Part shown: positions 20,504 to 28,227 of the stretch, piece after piece
How the letters are laid out: each line of letters starts with the position of its first letter
Numbering within the stretch: the stretch's first letter is position 1
Source: Streptomyces cucumeris
GTDB lineage: Bacteria; Actinomycetota; Actinomycetes; Streptomycetales; Streptomycetaceae
Length of the DNA stretch: 64,000 nucleotides
Direction of reading: 5' to 3'
Assembly (NCBI RefSeq): GCF_024295805.1
Contig: NZ_JANCLX010000002.1
Coordinates: 1 to 64,000 of the forward strand
Translations under genes and position numbers: made by a program
The notes under the pieces: model-generated
Databases searched by the model: none
What the model saw: only the letters and a program-made list of their open reading frames with translations
Told to the model about the DNA's origin: nothing

Positions 20504-21100
20504 TCAGCCCGCGGGCTGCGTGCGGACGAAGCGGTCGGGTTCGCCGGTGGTCCAGTTGAAGGTCAGGTTCTCACCGCCGTTGCTCACCACGGCGGTGCCG
20601 TTCGAGGTCTCCCCGCCGCAGGTGCTGGAGACGGCCATCGCGGAACTGATGGTCCCGGAGCAGGACTTGCCGGCGTACGCGAGGGTGAATGACGTCCCGC
20701 TGACGTTCAGGGTGGCCAGGCCGCGGCCGCCGCGCACGGGGACGTACCACATGCCCTGGACACCGGAGGGGGACCCCGGACGGGTCGGCGCGGCCGTCGC
20801 GGTCCGGGTGCGGCTCGGCGCGGGCGCCGGGGCGGCGGAGCTACGGGTGGGACGTGGCGCGGCGCTGGTGGCGGGGCTCTTGCCGGCCCCGCGGTGCCGT
20901 CCGCCGCCCGCGTCCTCGCGCGCCGTGGGCGACGACTCGGCGGAGGGTGAGGAGCCGGTGCGATCCCCGCCCGCGGTCCGGGTGGCGGACGCCCCGCCCT
21001 TGCGGGCCGGTGACGCCGAGTCCTCGCCGTCGCCGCAGCCGGTCAGGGTGAGTGCCAGCACCGCGACAGCGGTTGCGGCGAACGCGTTCTTTTTCTGCAC
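20504..21100 (-). CDS. Secreted lipoprotein of unknown function
   Basis: 198 aa, starting at GTG 21100 with AGGAA upstream. The N terminus MQKKNAFAATAVAVLALTL-TGC is a lipoprotein signal with C22 as the lipidated cysteine (LTGC lipobox). Residues about 25-100 are a low-complexity Ser/Pro/Arg/Ala linker. The C-terminal domain (about 105-198) is compact with two cysteines (CSGT and STCGG) and ends FVRTQPAG. It is probably anchored outside the membrane. No function is recognised. Confidence 0.82.
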   Translation of the reverse strand: MQKKNAFAATAVAVLALTLTGCGDGEDSASPARKGGASATRTAGGDRTGSSPSAESSPTAREDAGGGRHRGAGKSPATSAAPRPTRSSAAPAPAPSRTRTATAAPTRPGSPSGVQGMWYVPVRGGRGLATLNVSGTSFTLAYAGKSCSGTISSAMAVSSTCGGETSNGTAVVSNGGENLTFNWTTGEPDRFVRTQPAG

Positions 21101-21287
21101 GGAGAATTCCTGTGATGCCGGGAAAGAGGGGTGAGGAAGTGATCCTGGCAGTCCCGTTCACCGGTATTCCATCGTTTCCGGAATGAATCTCCAGAACATT
21201 GCCGCTGTACCGCGGATGATTTCTCCGCTTTCCGCGCCGGAGGAAAGGGGTCCGGCGCCGCGCCCTGACTACGGCGCCGCGGCCCGG

Positions 21288-22274
21288 CTACGGCGCGGTG
21301 GGGCGGCCCGGCGGGTAGACCACCGACCACGGCCTGGCCCGGTCGTCCACGGCCGGAGCACCGGACCCGCCGGAGCGCGCCGGAAGGTCGTCCATGACGG
21401 CCCGGACCGCTATCCGGGCGAAATGGTGCACGGCCGGATGGGCCGAATGGTCCGGCCATACCGCTGATATCCGGAGAATGAGCGGGCGGCCGGTCAGCGG
21501 TCGCCATGCGGCGCGCGGTTCCTTTCCCGCCACCCGGCCGTCGTCGAACGCGACGCCCCGGCCGGACGCCACCAGCCCCAGCAGGAATTCCGGATTCCGG
21601 GCGTGCCGCACGGAGGGCGGAACGAATCCGCCCGCCCGGCAGATCTCCAGCGTCCGGTCGTACCAGCCCGGCGCCGTCGCCCGCGGGAAGAGGAACAGAT
21701 CGTGGCCCGCGAGGTCGTGGAGCGCGACCTCGGGCAGCCGGGCGAGCCGGGAGGCACGCGGCAGCACCACGCCCAACGCGGTGTCGGCGGACGGCCCGAG
21801 GACCAGCCCGCCGGCGTCGTCCACCGGATGGTGCACCAGCCCGACGTCCAGTCCGCCGGACCCCAGCAGCCGCACCTGTTCCGCCGGGTCCACCTCATGG
21901 AGGTCGATCCGCAGCCCCGGGAACTCCTCCGCGCACGCCGACAGCAGGGCGTGCAGCGTACGGGCCGGGGTCTGCGGCGGCACCCCCGCCCGCAGGGTGC
22001 CCAGCTCCCCGTCCCGGACCCGGCCCATCACCGCCCGCAACCGCTCCTCGCGGGCCAGCAGTTCACGGGCCTCCTCCACCAGCAGCGCCCCCGCGGCGGT
22101 GAGCCGCACCTGACGCGCCGAGCGGTCGAACAGCTCCACCCCCACCTCGCGCTCCAGCCGCCGGACGGCCTGGCTCAGGGGCGGCTGCGCCATGCCGAGG
22201 AGATCGGCGGCGCGGCTGAAGTGCAGCTCCTCGGCGACGACAATGAACAGACGCAGGTGGCGTATGAGATCCAC
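21288..22274 (-). CDS. LysR-type transcriptional regulator
   Basis: 328 aa from GTG 22274. The N-terminal winged HTH is clear: LRLFIVVAEELHFSRAADLLGMAQPPLSQAVRRLEREVGVELFDR (residues 6-50). The C-terminal half is the LysR substrate-binding domain, with the LGSGGLDVGLVHHPV strand and a ligand-pocket region (LGVVLPRASRLARLPEV). It is divergent from the serine hydrolase with 44 bp between starts. LysR genes next to class A beta-lactamase-like genes resemble the AmpR/AmpC and BlaA/BlaL pairs, so it probably controls the hydrolase. Confidence 0.93.
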   Translation of the reverse strand: MDLIRHLRLFIVVAEELHFSRAADLLGMAQPPLSQAVRRLEREVGVELFDRSARQVRLTAAGALLVEEARELLAREERLRAVMGRVRDGELGTLRAGVPPQTPARTLHALLSACAEEFPGLRIDLHEVDPAEQVRLLGSGGLDVGLVHHPVDDAGGLVLGPSADTALGVVLPRASRLARLPEVALHDLAGHDLFLFPRATAPGWYDRTLEICRAGGFVPPSVRHARNPEFLLGLVASGRGVAFDDGRVAGKEPRAAWRPLTGRPLILRISAVWPDHSAHPAVHHFARIAVRAVMDDLPARSGGSGAPAVDDRARPWSVVYPPGRPTAP

Positions 22275-22318
22275 CGGCCGACCTTATGCGATGGCCGCGG
22301 GGGAGCGGAGGAACACCT
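22275..22318. promoter_or_regulatory. LysR/serine-hydrolase divergent promoter spacer
   Basis: Only 44 bp separate the two divergent starts. It contains CGGCC-N13-GGCCG (22277-22299) as a possible LysR binding dyad. A GGAGCGGAGGAA ribosome site serves the hydrolase. Confidence 0.45.
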
Positions 22319-23248
22319 ATGGGTACGACGGTGGGCACACCGGCCGGACGGCGGATCACCGAGCTCTTCGCGGCGGTGGACGCCGAGGTCCGGCTGCACG
22401 CGGTCGACCTGGACGACCCCCGGCGGGAGGTGGCCGTCGGCGCCGATGAACAGGTCGTCCTTGCCTCGGTGTTCAAGATCCTGCTCGTCCTGGAGTTCGC
22501 CCGGCAGGCCGACGCCGGTCAGCTCGACCCACGGGAACGTGTCCGGGTCACCGCCGCCGACCAGCTCGGCGGATGGGGCACCGCGGGCTGCGCCGACGAT
22601 GTCGAGATGTCCCTGCGCGACCTGGCGTACTTCACCATGACGGTGAGCGACAACGCCGCCGCCGACGCGTTGCTGCGCCGCGTGGGCCTGGACACCGTGC
22701 GGCTGCTCGCCGCCGAACTGGGCCTGGAACGCACCCGGATCACCGGCGGCCCCCGGTGGCAGCTGGAGTCGATGATCGAGGACGCGGGCGCGGTGGACGC
22801 GGCGGAGTTCGCGGCCCGTTACCCGGCACTGGACGCCGGACGGCTCAGCCACTTCCGCGCCCTGGACCCGCGCCACACCACCTCGGCCACCGCCCGTGAC
22901 ATCACCACCCTGCTGCGGCTGATCTGGCAGGACCGGGCGGGTTCCCCGGCCGCCTGCGCCCGGGTGCGTGAGCTGATGTCCCAGCAGATCTTCCGGCAGC
23001 GGCTGGCCCGCGGCTTCCCCGACGAGGTGCTGATCGCCGCGAAGACCGGCACCCTGCCCGGTCTGCACAACGAGGCCGGGGTCGTGCACCGGCCCGACGG
23101 CCGGCGGTACGCGGTGGCCGTCTTCGCGCGGACGGCCGGACCGGCGTGGCGTAGCTCGGCCGTGGACCGGGCCATCGGACGGGCCGCGCGGCTGGCTGTG
23201 GACAGCCTCGTGAACAGCCCGTCCACACCGCCGGTCCACCCGGTCTGA
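22319..23248 (+). CDS. Class A beta-lactamase-related serine hydrolase
   Basis: 309 aa from the ATG at 22319 (GGAGG upstream). It shows the three serine-peptidase motifs of class A beta-lactamases: S50-V-F-K53, S110-D-N112 and K242-T-G244. The omega-loop segment that normally holds Glu166 aligns with RLSHFRALDPRHTTSA, where no Glu is present at the expected place, so deacylation of penicillins may be poor. There is no signal peptide, unlike secreted beta-lactamases. It could be a penicillin-binding sensor or cytoplasmic esterase. The divergent LysR gene suggests substrate-dependent regulation. Confidence 0.85.
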   Translation: MGTTVGTPAGRRITELFAAVDAEVRLHAVDLDDPRREVAVGADEQVVLASVFKILLVLEFARQADAGQLDPRERVRVTAADQLGGWGTAGCADDVEMSLRDLAYFTMTVSDNAAADALLRRVGLDTVRLLAAELGLERTRITGGPRWQLESMIEDAGAVDAAEFAARYPALDAGRLSHFRALDPRHTTSATARDITTLLRLIWQDRAGSPAACARVRELMSQQIFRQRLARGFPDEVLIAAKTGTLPGLHNEAGVVHRPDGRRYAVAVFARTAGPAWRSSAVDRAIGRAARLAVDSLVNSPSTPPVHPV

Positions 23249-23331
23249 GCCGCGGTCATACCCGATCGGATATGGCGCATCCCTCGATCCGGTCTTGGAC
23301 GCCGGTGGGCGGCGGCTGCTCTGCTGTGGCC

Positions 23332-24303
23332 ATGAGCGACATACGAGCGCGGCGGTTCGACCGCCGTCTGCTGATGCGGGGAGCTGCCGTCGGGGCGGCC
23401 GTACCCGTCCTCCCGGCCGCCTCCCGCGCCTCCGCCGCGGCGACCACGCCCCGTGCCGCGGCCCGCACCTCGGACGCCACCTTCCGGTGGTTCGGCACCT
23501 GCGGCTGGCGGATCGACACCGGTGGCCGCACGGTCCTGTTCGACCCGTACCTCTCCCGCTTCCCCACCGGCCTGTTCACCGGTGACTTCGACCCCGGGAC
23601 CGCGCTGACGACCGATGAGCAGGTGGTCCGGCGGCATATCGGCGCCCCGGAGCTGATCCTGGTCAGCCACAGCCACTGGGACCACATCGCCGACGTCCCG
23701 TACATCGCCCGCATCGCCCCAAAAGCGCGGATCGTCGCCACCGAGACCTCGTACCACCTGCTCCAGGCGTTCGGGGTGGACAAGGGCCGGATCTCGGTGG
23801 TCAAGGGCGGTGAGGTGCTGGACTTCGACGGCCTGGTGGTCGAGGTGGTCTCCAGCCGGCACAGCCGCAACGCCTCCTTCGGCTACTTCGCCCCGGGAAC
23901 CCTCCACGGCCGCCCGTCCGCCGGGAGACCGCGGACCATCTCCGATCTGCCGGAGGGCGACACCCTGGCCTTCCAACTCACCCCGGACGGAGGCCCGTCG
24001 GCGTTCCTGATGGGTGCCAGCGACTTCAGCGAGCGCGACGCGGCCGGACTGCGCCCGGACGTCGCCATGGTGGCGGCCACGTCCAGCACCGCCACCCACG
24101 CCTATGTGCCACGGCTGATGAAGGCCCTCGGTCACCCCGGCACCGTGGTGCCCGTCCACTGGGACAACTTCGAACTCCCCCTGGACGAGGGCGCCCAGCG
24201 GGATCCGAATGTGGACCTGGACGCGTTCGTCCGGCGGATCGAGGCGGCCGCACCCCGGACCCGCGTCCTGGTGCCCGACTACCTCACCCCGTACCGCTTC
24301 TGA
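23332..24303 (+). CDS. Secreted metallo-beta-lactamase-fold hydrolase
   Basis: 323 aa from the ATG at 23332. The N terminus is a Tat-type signal: FDRRLLMRGAAVGAAVPVLP, with an RR motif followed by a hydrophobic stretch and an Ala-rich cleavage site near residue 35. The MBL motif HSHWDH (about residues 117-122) gives zinc ligands H-x-H-x-D-H, followed by a distal SSRHSR histidine and the C-terminal VPVHWDNFELPLD. It is of the UlaG/RomA-like class rather than a true beta-lactamase. Monocistronic, exported, substrate unknown. Confidence 0.87.
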   Translation: MSDIRARRFDRRLLMRGAAVGAAVPVLPAASRASAAATTPRAAARTSDATFRWFGTCGWRIDTGGRTVLFDPYLSRFPTGLFTGDFDPGTALTTDEQVVRRHIGAPELILVSHSHWDHIADVPYIARIAPKARIVATETSYHLLQAFGVDKGRISVVKGGEVLDFDGLVVEVVSSRHSRNASFGYFAPGTLHGRPSAGRPRTISDLPEGDTLAFQLTPDGGPSAFLMGASDFSERDAAGLRPDVAMVAATSSTATHAYVPRLMKALGHPGTVVPVHWDNFELPLDEGAQRDPNVDLDAFVRRIEAAAPRTRVLVPDYLTPYRF

Positions 24304-24427
24304 GGACCGCTTCAGGGGCCTCGCGGACCGCTTCCGAGCGCCGTGAGGCCGGCACGGCCCCGCCGATTTCGCGGGGGGCGGAACGCCATGCCCTTCCTCC
24401 CGGGCCGGACGCTTCTACCCTGAGGGG

Positions 24428-24940
24428 GTGAGCAGCCACGCGACGAACCCAGCCCGCGTCATCCCGCTGCGTCCGGCCACCGCGCCGCCAGCCGCCCCGC
24501 CGCGGGAGGCCGCGCCCCCGGACTCCGCGCCCAGGGAGCCCCTGTGGCGCCATGTGGTCGGCGGGGTGCTGCGCCGCGAGCGCCGCGCCCAGCAGCGCAC
24601 GCTCAAGGACGTGGCCGACGCGGCCCGGATCTCGATGCCGTACCTCTCGGAGCTGGAGCGGGGCCGCAAGGAGGCGTCGTCCGAGGTGCTCGCCGCCGCC
24701 GCGCACGCCCTCGGCCTCGGCCTCGCCGATCTGCTCGCCCTCACCCACGACGAGCTGGCCCGCGCCCTCGCCCCGCGCACCCGCAGGCGCTCCCTGGGGG
24801 CGGCGGAGGAGCACACGCGGCGCGACGGGGGCGCGGCGACCGGTACGACGGCCCTGGCCGGGACGCGCCACCCGCACACCACCACCAGCACCACCACGCG
24901 TACGTCCTCCTACCAGGGCCAGGTGCGCCTCGCCGCCTGA
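24428..24940 (+). CDS. popR: PopR/ClgR-type XRE regulator
   Basis: 170 aa from GTG 24428. A Pro-rich N terminus (1-40) precedes a Cro/C1 HTH: GGVLRRERRAQQRTLKDVADAARISMPYLSELERGRKEASSEVLAAAAHALGL (residues about 45-98), where SMPYLSELERGRKE is the ClgR/PopR type. The C terminus ends VRLAA, the alanine-type degradation tag known from PopR and ClgR of Streptomyces, which makes the activator a ClpP substrate. The neighbouring two-gene clpP operon (convergent, 18 nt away) is the expected target. The symbol is assigned by context and motifs, not by alignment. Confidence 0.82.
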   Translation: MSSHATNPARVIPLRPATAPPAAPPREAAPPDSAPREPLWRHVVGGVLRRERRAQQRTLKDVADAARISMPYLSELERGRKEASSEVLAAAAHALGLGLADLLALTHDELARALAPRTRRRSLGAAEEHTRRDGGAATGTTALAGTRHPHTTTSTTTRTSSYQGQVRLAA

Positions 24941-24958
24941 AGCAGGGACCGACCGCCG

Positions 24959-25573
24959 TCAGGCGGCGAACGCCGCGCCCGCCCTCCGGCGGCTGAGCAC
25001 CTGGTCGGCCAGCCCGTACGTCACCGCCTCCTGCGCCGTGAACACCTTGTCGCGGTCCATGTCCTCGCGCAGGGTGGCGATGTCGTGCGGGGTGTGCCGG
25101 GCCAGCACCTCCTCCACCTGTGCGCGGATCCGCAGCATCTCCTTGGCCTGGAGGCTGAGATCGGAGACGGTGCCCTGCTGGCCACCGCTCGCGGGCTGCC
25201 CCAGCAGCACCCGCGCATGCTCCAGGATGAACCGCCGTCCGGGATCCCCTCCGGCCAGCAGCACCGCCGCGGTCGAGGCCGCCTGGCCGACGCAGAACGT
25301 GGAGATCGGCGCCGAGACGAAGGTCATCGTGTCGTAGATCGCCATGAGCGAGGTGTACGAGCCGCCGGGGGAGTTGATGTAGATCGCGATCTCCTGCTCC
25401 GGGCTGCTGGACTCCAGATGGAGCAGTTGCGCGATGACGACGTTGGCCACCCCGTCGTCGATCTCGGTGCCGAGGAAGATGATCCGCTCGGACAGCAGCC
25501 GGCTGTAGATGTCGTACGCCCGCTCGCCCTGGGTGGTCCGCTCGACCACCGTCGGAATCGTGTACTGGCTCAT
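24959..25573 (-). CDS. clpP4: ClpP-type protease subunit with His to Gly substitution (ClpP4-like)
   Basis: 204 aa from the ATG at 25573, one nucleotide after the stop of the upstream clpP. The ClpP fold is clear: [33 protein letters not shown], and the nucleophile S100 in VGQAASTA. Where the catalytic His should be (25 residues later) the sequence reads RVLLGQPAS, so position 125 is Gly (GGG codon) instead of His. The catalytic Asp position (DMDRDK, D175) is kept. It is therefore probably unable to hydrolyse peptides alone and acts as a partner in mixed ClpP rings. Numbering as clpP4 rests on operon order. Confidence 0.86.
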   Translation of the reverse strand: MSQYTIPTVVERTTQGERAYDIYSRLLSERIIFLGTEIDDGVANVVIAQLLHLESSSPEQEIAIYINSPGGSYTSLMAIYDTMTFVSAPISTFCVGQAASTAAVLLAGGDPGRRFILEHARVLLGQPASGGQQGTVSDLSLQAKEMLRIRAQVEEVLARHTPHDIATLREDMDRDKVFTAQEAVTYGLADQVLSRRRAGAAFAA

Positions 25574-25574
25574 C

Positions 25575-26228
25575 TCAGATCCCCATCCGCCGTCGCGATC
25601 CGCCCGGACGCACATCGTCGAGCGACTCGACGATCCGGTCGACCATGCCGTACTCCTTGGCCTGTCCGGCCGTGAACCACCGGTCGCGGTCGCCGTCACG
25701 GGAGATGGTCTCCTCGGTCTGACCGGTGTGCGCCGCGGTGATCCGCTCGATGGCCTTCTTGGTGAACTCCAGGTTCTCGGCCTGGATCGCGATGTCGGCG
25801 GCCGTCCCGCCGATCCCGGCCGACGGCTGATGCATCATGATCCGCGCGTTCGGCAGCGCGAAGCGCTTGCCCGCCGTCCCGACACAGAGCAGGAACTGCC
25901 CCATGCTCGCGGCGAATCCCATGGCGAGCGTCGACACGTCGTTGGGGATGAGCTGCATGGTGTCGTAGATGGCCAGCCCGGCCGTCACCGAACCGCCCGG
26001 ACTGTTGATGTACAGACTGATGTCGGCCCGCGGGTCCTCCGCCGAGAGCAGCAGCAACTGGGCGCAGACCCGGTGCGCGGAGACATCGTCCACCTGGGTG
26101 CTGAGAACGACGATGCGCTGGGTGAGGAGCTGCGCGGCCAGGTGGTCGTCGAACCGTGACGGGGGCGTCTCGCCCTCCGCGGCCCGGGGGCTCAGGGCCG
26201 GATCCCAGCCGGTGATCAGTGGTGACAT
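25575..26228 (-). CDS. clpP3: ATP-dependent Clp protease proteolytic subunit (ClpP3-like)
   Basis: 217 aa from the ATG at 26228. All catalytic residues are present: S108 (FAASMGQ), H133 (IMMHQPS) and D182 (DGDRD). ClpP hallmarks include [20 protein letters not shown]. An N-terminal 25-residue extension is likely a propeptide or axial loop. First gene of a two-gene operon; its partner (stop-to-start spacing of 1 nt) has lost its His. In Streptomyces a second clpP operon (clpP3P4) is induced by PopR when ClpP1P2 is defective; the PopR-like gene is adjacent. Confidence 0.9.
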   Translation of the reverse strand: MSPLITGWDPALSPRAAEGETPPSRFDDHLAAQLLTQRIVVLSTQVDDVSAHRVCAQLLLLSAEDPRADISLYINSPGGSVTAGLAIYDTMQLIPNDVSTLAMGFAASMGQFLLCVGTAGKRFALPNARIMMHQPSAGIGGTAADIAIQAENLEFTKKAIERITAAHTGQTEETISRDGDRDRWFTAGQAKEYGMVDRIVESLDDVRPGGSRRRMGI

Positions 26229-26324
26229 CGGACCTCCCGTGGTCGGCCGCGGCGGAGCGTGCCGCGGTGTCACCACTGTCGGCCGCCGGGCGGCCCCCGG
26301 ACAGCGTTCTCGGCCCCGAGCAGA

Positions 26325-26339
26325 TTCGCCCACGGCAGA
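26325..26339 (-). promoter_or_regulatory. Possible PopR/ClgR-like operator upstream of the clpP operon
   Basis: TTCGCC-CAC-GGCAGA resembles a PopR-type inverted repeat (from memory, TCTGCC-N3-GGCAGA) with one perfect half site and two mismatches in the other. It lies 97 nt upstream of the clpP3-like start. The recalled consensus and the match are both tentative. Confidence 0.35.
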
Positions 26340-26401
26340 GCCGCCCGCGACCAGCGCGTTCGCAGGTCCGTGCCCGAGCCCGTGCGGGTACAACGGACGG
26401 T

Positions 26402-26788
26402 GTGACGGTCTTCTACTGCTGCCACTGCGCACATGAACTCACCCCGGACCTGGTCGCGCTGCCCGCCGTCCCCGAGGCGCCGACAGATGACCGCGACCGG
26501 GACCGGAAAACCGGGCTGGCGCCGTCCACGGTGCCCCGGGGCCACTACGCCGTCGCCCCCGGGGACGGGGATGCCCGCGGCCCGGTGGTGATGCACCCCG
26601 AGGACGCCCCCGCCCTCCGCCCGCTCCCCGGCGGCGAGAACGCGTCGGGCTGCTGCGGCCCCACCGGCCGTGAGGGCCCCAACCGCGCCTGCCCCTGCGG
26701 CGTCCGCCTGGCCACCCTCGCGGCCGACTGCCTCGGCCCGTACGAACTGCGGGTCGACCCGGTGCGCAGCTACGCCTTCGACGGCTGA
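26402..26788 (+). CDS. Small cysteine-rich hypothetical protein
   Basis: 128 aa from GTG 26402. It begins VTVFYCCHCAHEL and ends with ASGCCGPTGREGPNRACPCGVRLATLAADC, giving several CxxC/CC pairs that look like a structural zinc site. A TACAAC hexamer at 26389-26394 lies 7 nt before the GTG, so the message may be leaderless. The protein resembles uncharacterised streptomycete proteins. It is divergent from the clpP operon and could share its control region. No function assigned. Confidence 0.72.
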   Translation: MTVFYCCHCAHELTPDLVALPAVPEAPTDDRDRDRKTGLAPSTVPRGHYAVAPGDGDARGPVVMHPEDAPALRPLPGGENASGCCGPTGREGPNRACPCGVRLATLAADCLGPYELRVDPVRSYAFDG

Positions 26789-26801
26789 GCACCCCGGGCC
26801 C

Positions 26802-27722
26802 TCAGCAGGCAGTGACGGGCTCCGCCGTCCCGGCCGCCGGGGACGTGCCGCGGAAGACCTGCCCGGTGTGCCAGGCGATGTTCTCCGGGGCGACCGGCTC
26901 ACCGCCGCCCGGCGGATCCTCCACCCTGCGGTCGGCCAGTGCGAACACCTGGTCGCGCGCGGCCGTGCCGTGCCCGGTGAAGGCGCCGGAGACCGTGATC
27001 CGCCGGCCGGAGTCCAGGCCCAGTACCCCGCGGTCGAAGAGCCGGTGGTGCAGCGAGCACAGACACAGCGTGTTGTGCAGTGCGTCCGCGCCGCGGAACG
27101 CCCACCACCGCACATGGGCGGCCTCCAGGCCGACCGGCACCCGGCCGACCGCCCCGTCGAACCCGCAGAAGGCGCACCGGAAGGCGTAGGCGCTCAGCAC
27201 CTCGCGCCGCAGCTCGGCCGCCCGCCGCCGGTCCCGTACCGGGACCATCACCCGCCTCGCCTCGTCCACGGCGTCCAGGTCCAGGCCCACGGCGGCGGTG
27301 AGGTCGGCGTGCAGCGAGGGTGCGAAGTGCGTGTCCAGCAGGAGTTGTGCCAGCCGTTCCAGCAGTGCCGGGTCGGTGTCCAGCGCGGACCGCAGTCCCG
27401 GTGCCAGCCGGCCGCGCGCCCCGCTCTCCCGCAGCACCGTGACGCCCGAACCCGGGCTGCCAGGCCCGTCGTCGGTGCGTACCTCCCACACCCCGTCACT
27501 CTCCAGGTGGTGGAACGGATAGGAGGGCGAGGTCTGCCGAGGTGGTCCGAAGTCGCGGAGCAGTTCCTTGAGGTCCCCCTCGACCTCCGTGTAGGGCAGG
27601 TCCTGGCCGGGTGCCCGCTGGAACCGCCCCAGGGCGTAGAGCATCAGCAGCGGTTTATGCGGTGCCCGCATCCCGTTGCCCGACCACTGCCGCAAGGCGC
27701 GCACCCGCTCGACCCAGTCCAT
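26802..27722 (-). CDS. HNH restriction endonuclease, probable phosphorothioate-DNA-binding type
   Basis: 306 aa. The N-terminal domain has RQWSGNGMRAPHKPLLMLYALG (residues 11-32) and SYPFHHLESDGVWEV (67-81), which I recognise from the sulfur-binding domain of Type IV enzymes such as SprMcrA. The C-terminal HNH domain has C183-x2-C186, H203 (EAAHVRWW), N217 and H225/H226 (HNTLCLCSLHHRLFD). Enzymes of this layout cut DNA carrying phosphorothioate (Dnd) modification and sometimes 5mC. No dnd modification genes lie in this window, so it would protect against incoming modified DNA. Confidence 0.85.
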   Translation of the reverse strand: MDWVERVRALRQWSGNGMRAPHKPLLMLYALGRFQRAPGQDLPYTEVEGDLKELLRDFGPPRQTSPSYPFHHLESDGVWEVRTDDGPGSPGSGVTVLRESGARGRLAPGLRSALDTDPALLERLAQLLLDTHFAPSLHADLTAAVGLDLDAVDEARRVMVPVRDRRRAAELRREVLSAYAFRCAFCGFDGAVGRVPVGLEAAHVRWWAFRGADALHNTLCLCSLHHRLFDRGVLGLDSGRRITVSGAFTGHGTAARDQVFALADRRVEDPPGGGEPVAPENIAWHTGQVFRGTSPAAGTAEPVTAC

Positions 27723-27755
27723 GGCAGCGACTGTAGGCCCGGGCCGCCCATCGTG

Positions 27756-28208
27756 TCAGAGGCGGTCGTGGGGCTCGGGCCAGATGAAGACGAACCGGTT
27801 CGCGGCGCGGTCGAAGGAGGCCCCGACCGGCCGGGCGGGCAGCCCGAACTCCTCCTCCGCCCAGCCGAGAAGGGCCGCCGCCAGCCCCTCCTGCTGGAAG
27901 TCGGCCTCGGGGAACCGCACCCGCTCCACCGTGACCAGGGCGTACCGCCCGGCGGTCCGCGCCTCGATCGCAGGGGCGGCGAGGGCGAGCCCCGGCCCGA
28001 GCCAGGCCGCCTCCTCCGCCGAAAGCCGCAGCCCCGAACGGTCTTCGTATGGGTGGGTGCGCACCGGCGCCGTGTCCAGCCACACCCGCGCCGTGACCCG
28101 CTCGCCCCGGGGCGGGGGTCCGGTGCTGAGCACGGCGTCGGCGGTGAGGTCGATGGCGATGCCGCGGGCGGCGCGCATCATCCGGTACCGCGTCGTACGG
28201 ACCGGCAC
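27756..28208 (-). CDS. Hypothetical protein (150 aa)
   Basis: 150 aa from GTG 28208, chosen for the GGGGAGGAT ribosome site upstream. It starts VPVRTTRYRMMRAARGIAIDLTADAVLS and contains RYALVTVERVRFPEADFQQEGLAAALLGWAEEEFGL, a mixed alpha/beta pattern ending FVFIWPEPHDRL. No family was recognised. The 33-nt gap to the HNH gene upstream of it in the chromosome could allow cotranscription, but no link is evident. Confidence 0.7.
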   Translation of the reverse strand: MPVRTTRYRMMRAARGIAIDLTADAVLSTGPPPRGERVTARVWLDTAPVRTHPYEDRSGLRLSAEEAAWLGPGLALAAPAIEARTAGRYALVTVERVRFPEADFQQEGLAAALLGWAEEEFGLPARPVGASFDRAANRFVFIWPEPHDRL

Positions 28209-28227
28209 GGATCCTCCCCTCCCGCGG

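Noticed and set aside
22319..23248. Calling this an antibiotic-resistance beta-lactamase
   Set aside because: The deacylating Glu and signal peptide are not evident; reported only as beta-lactamase-related.
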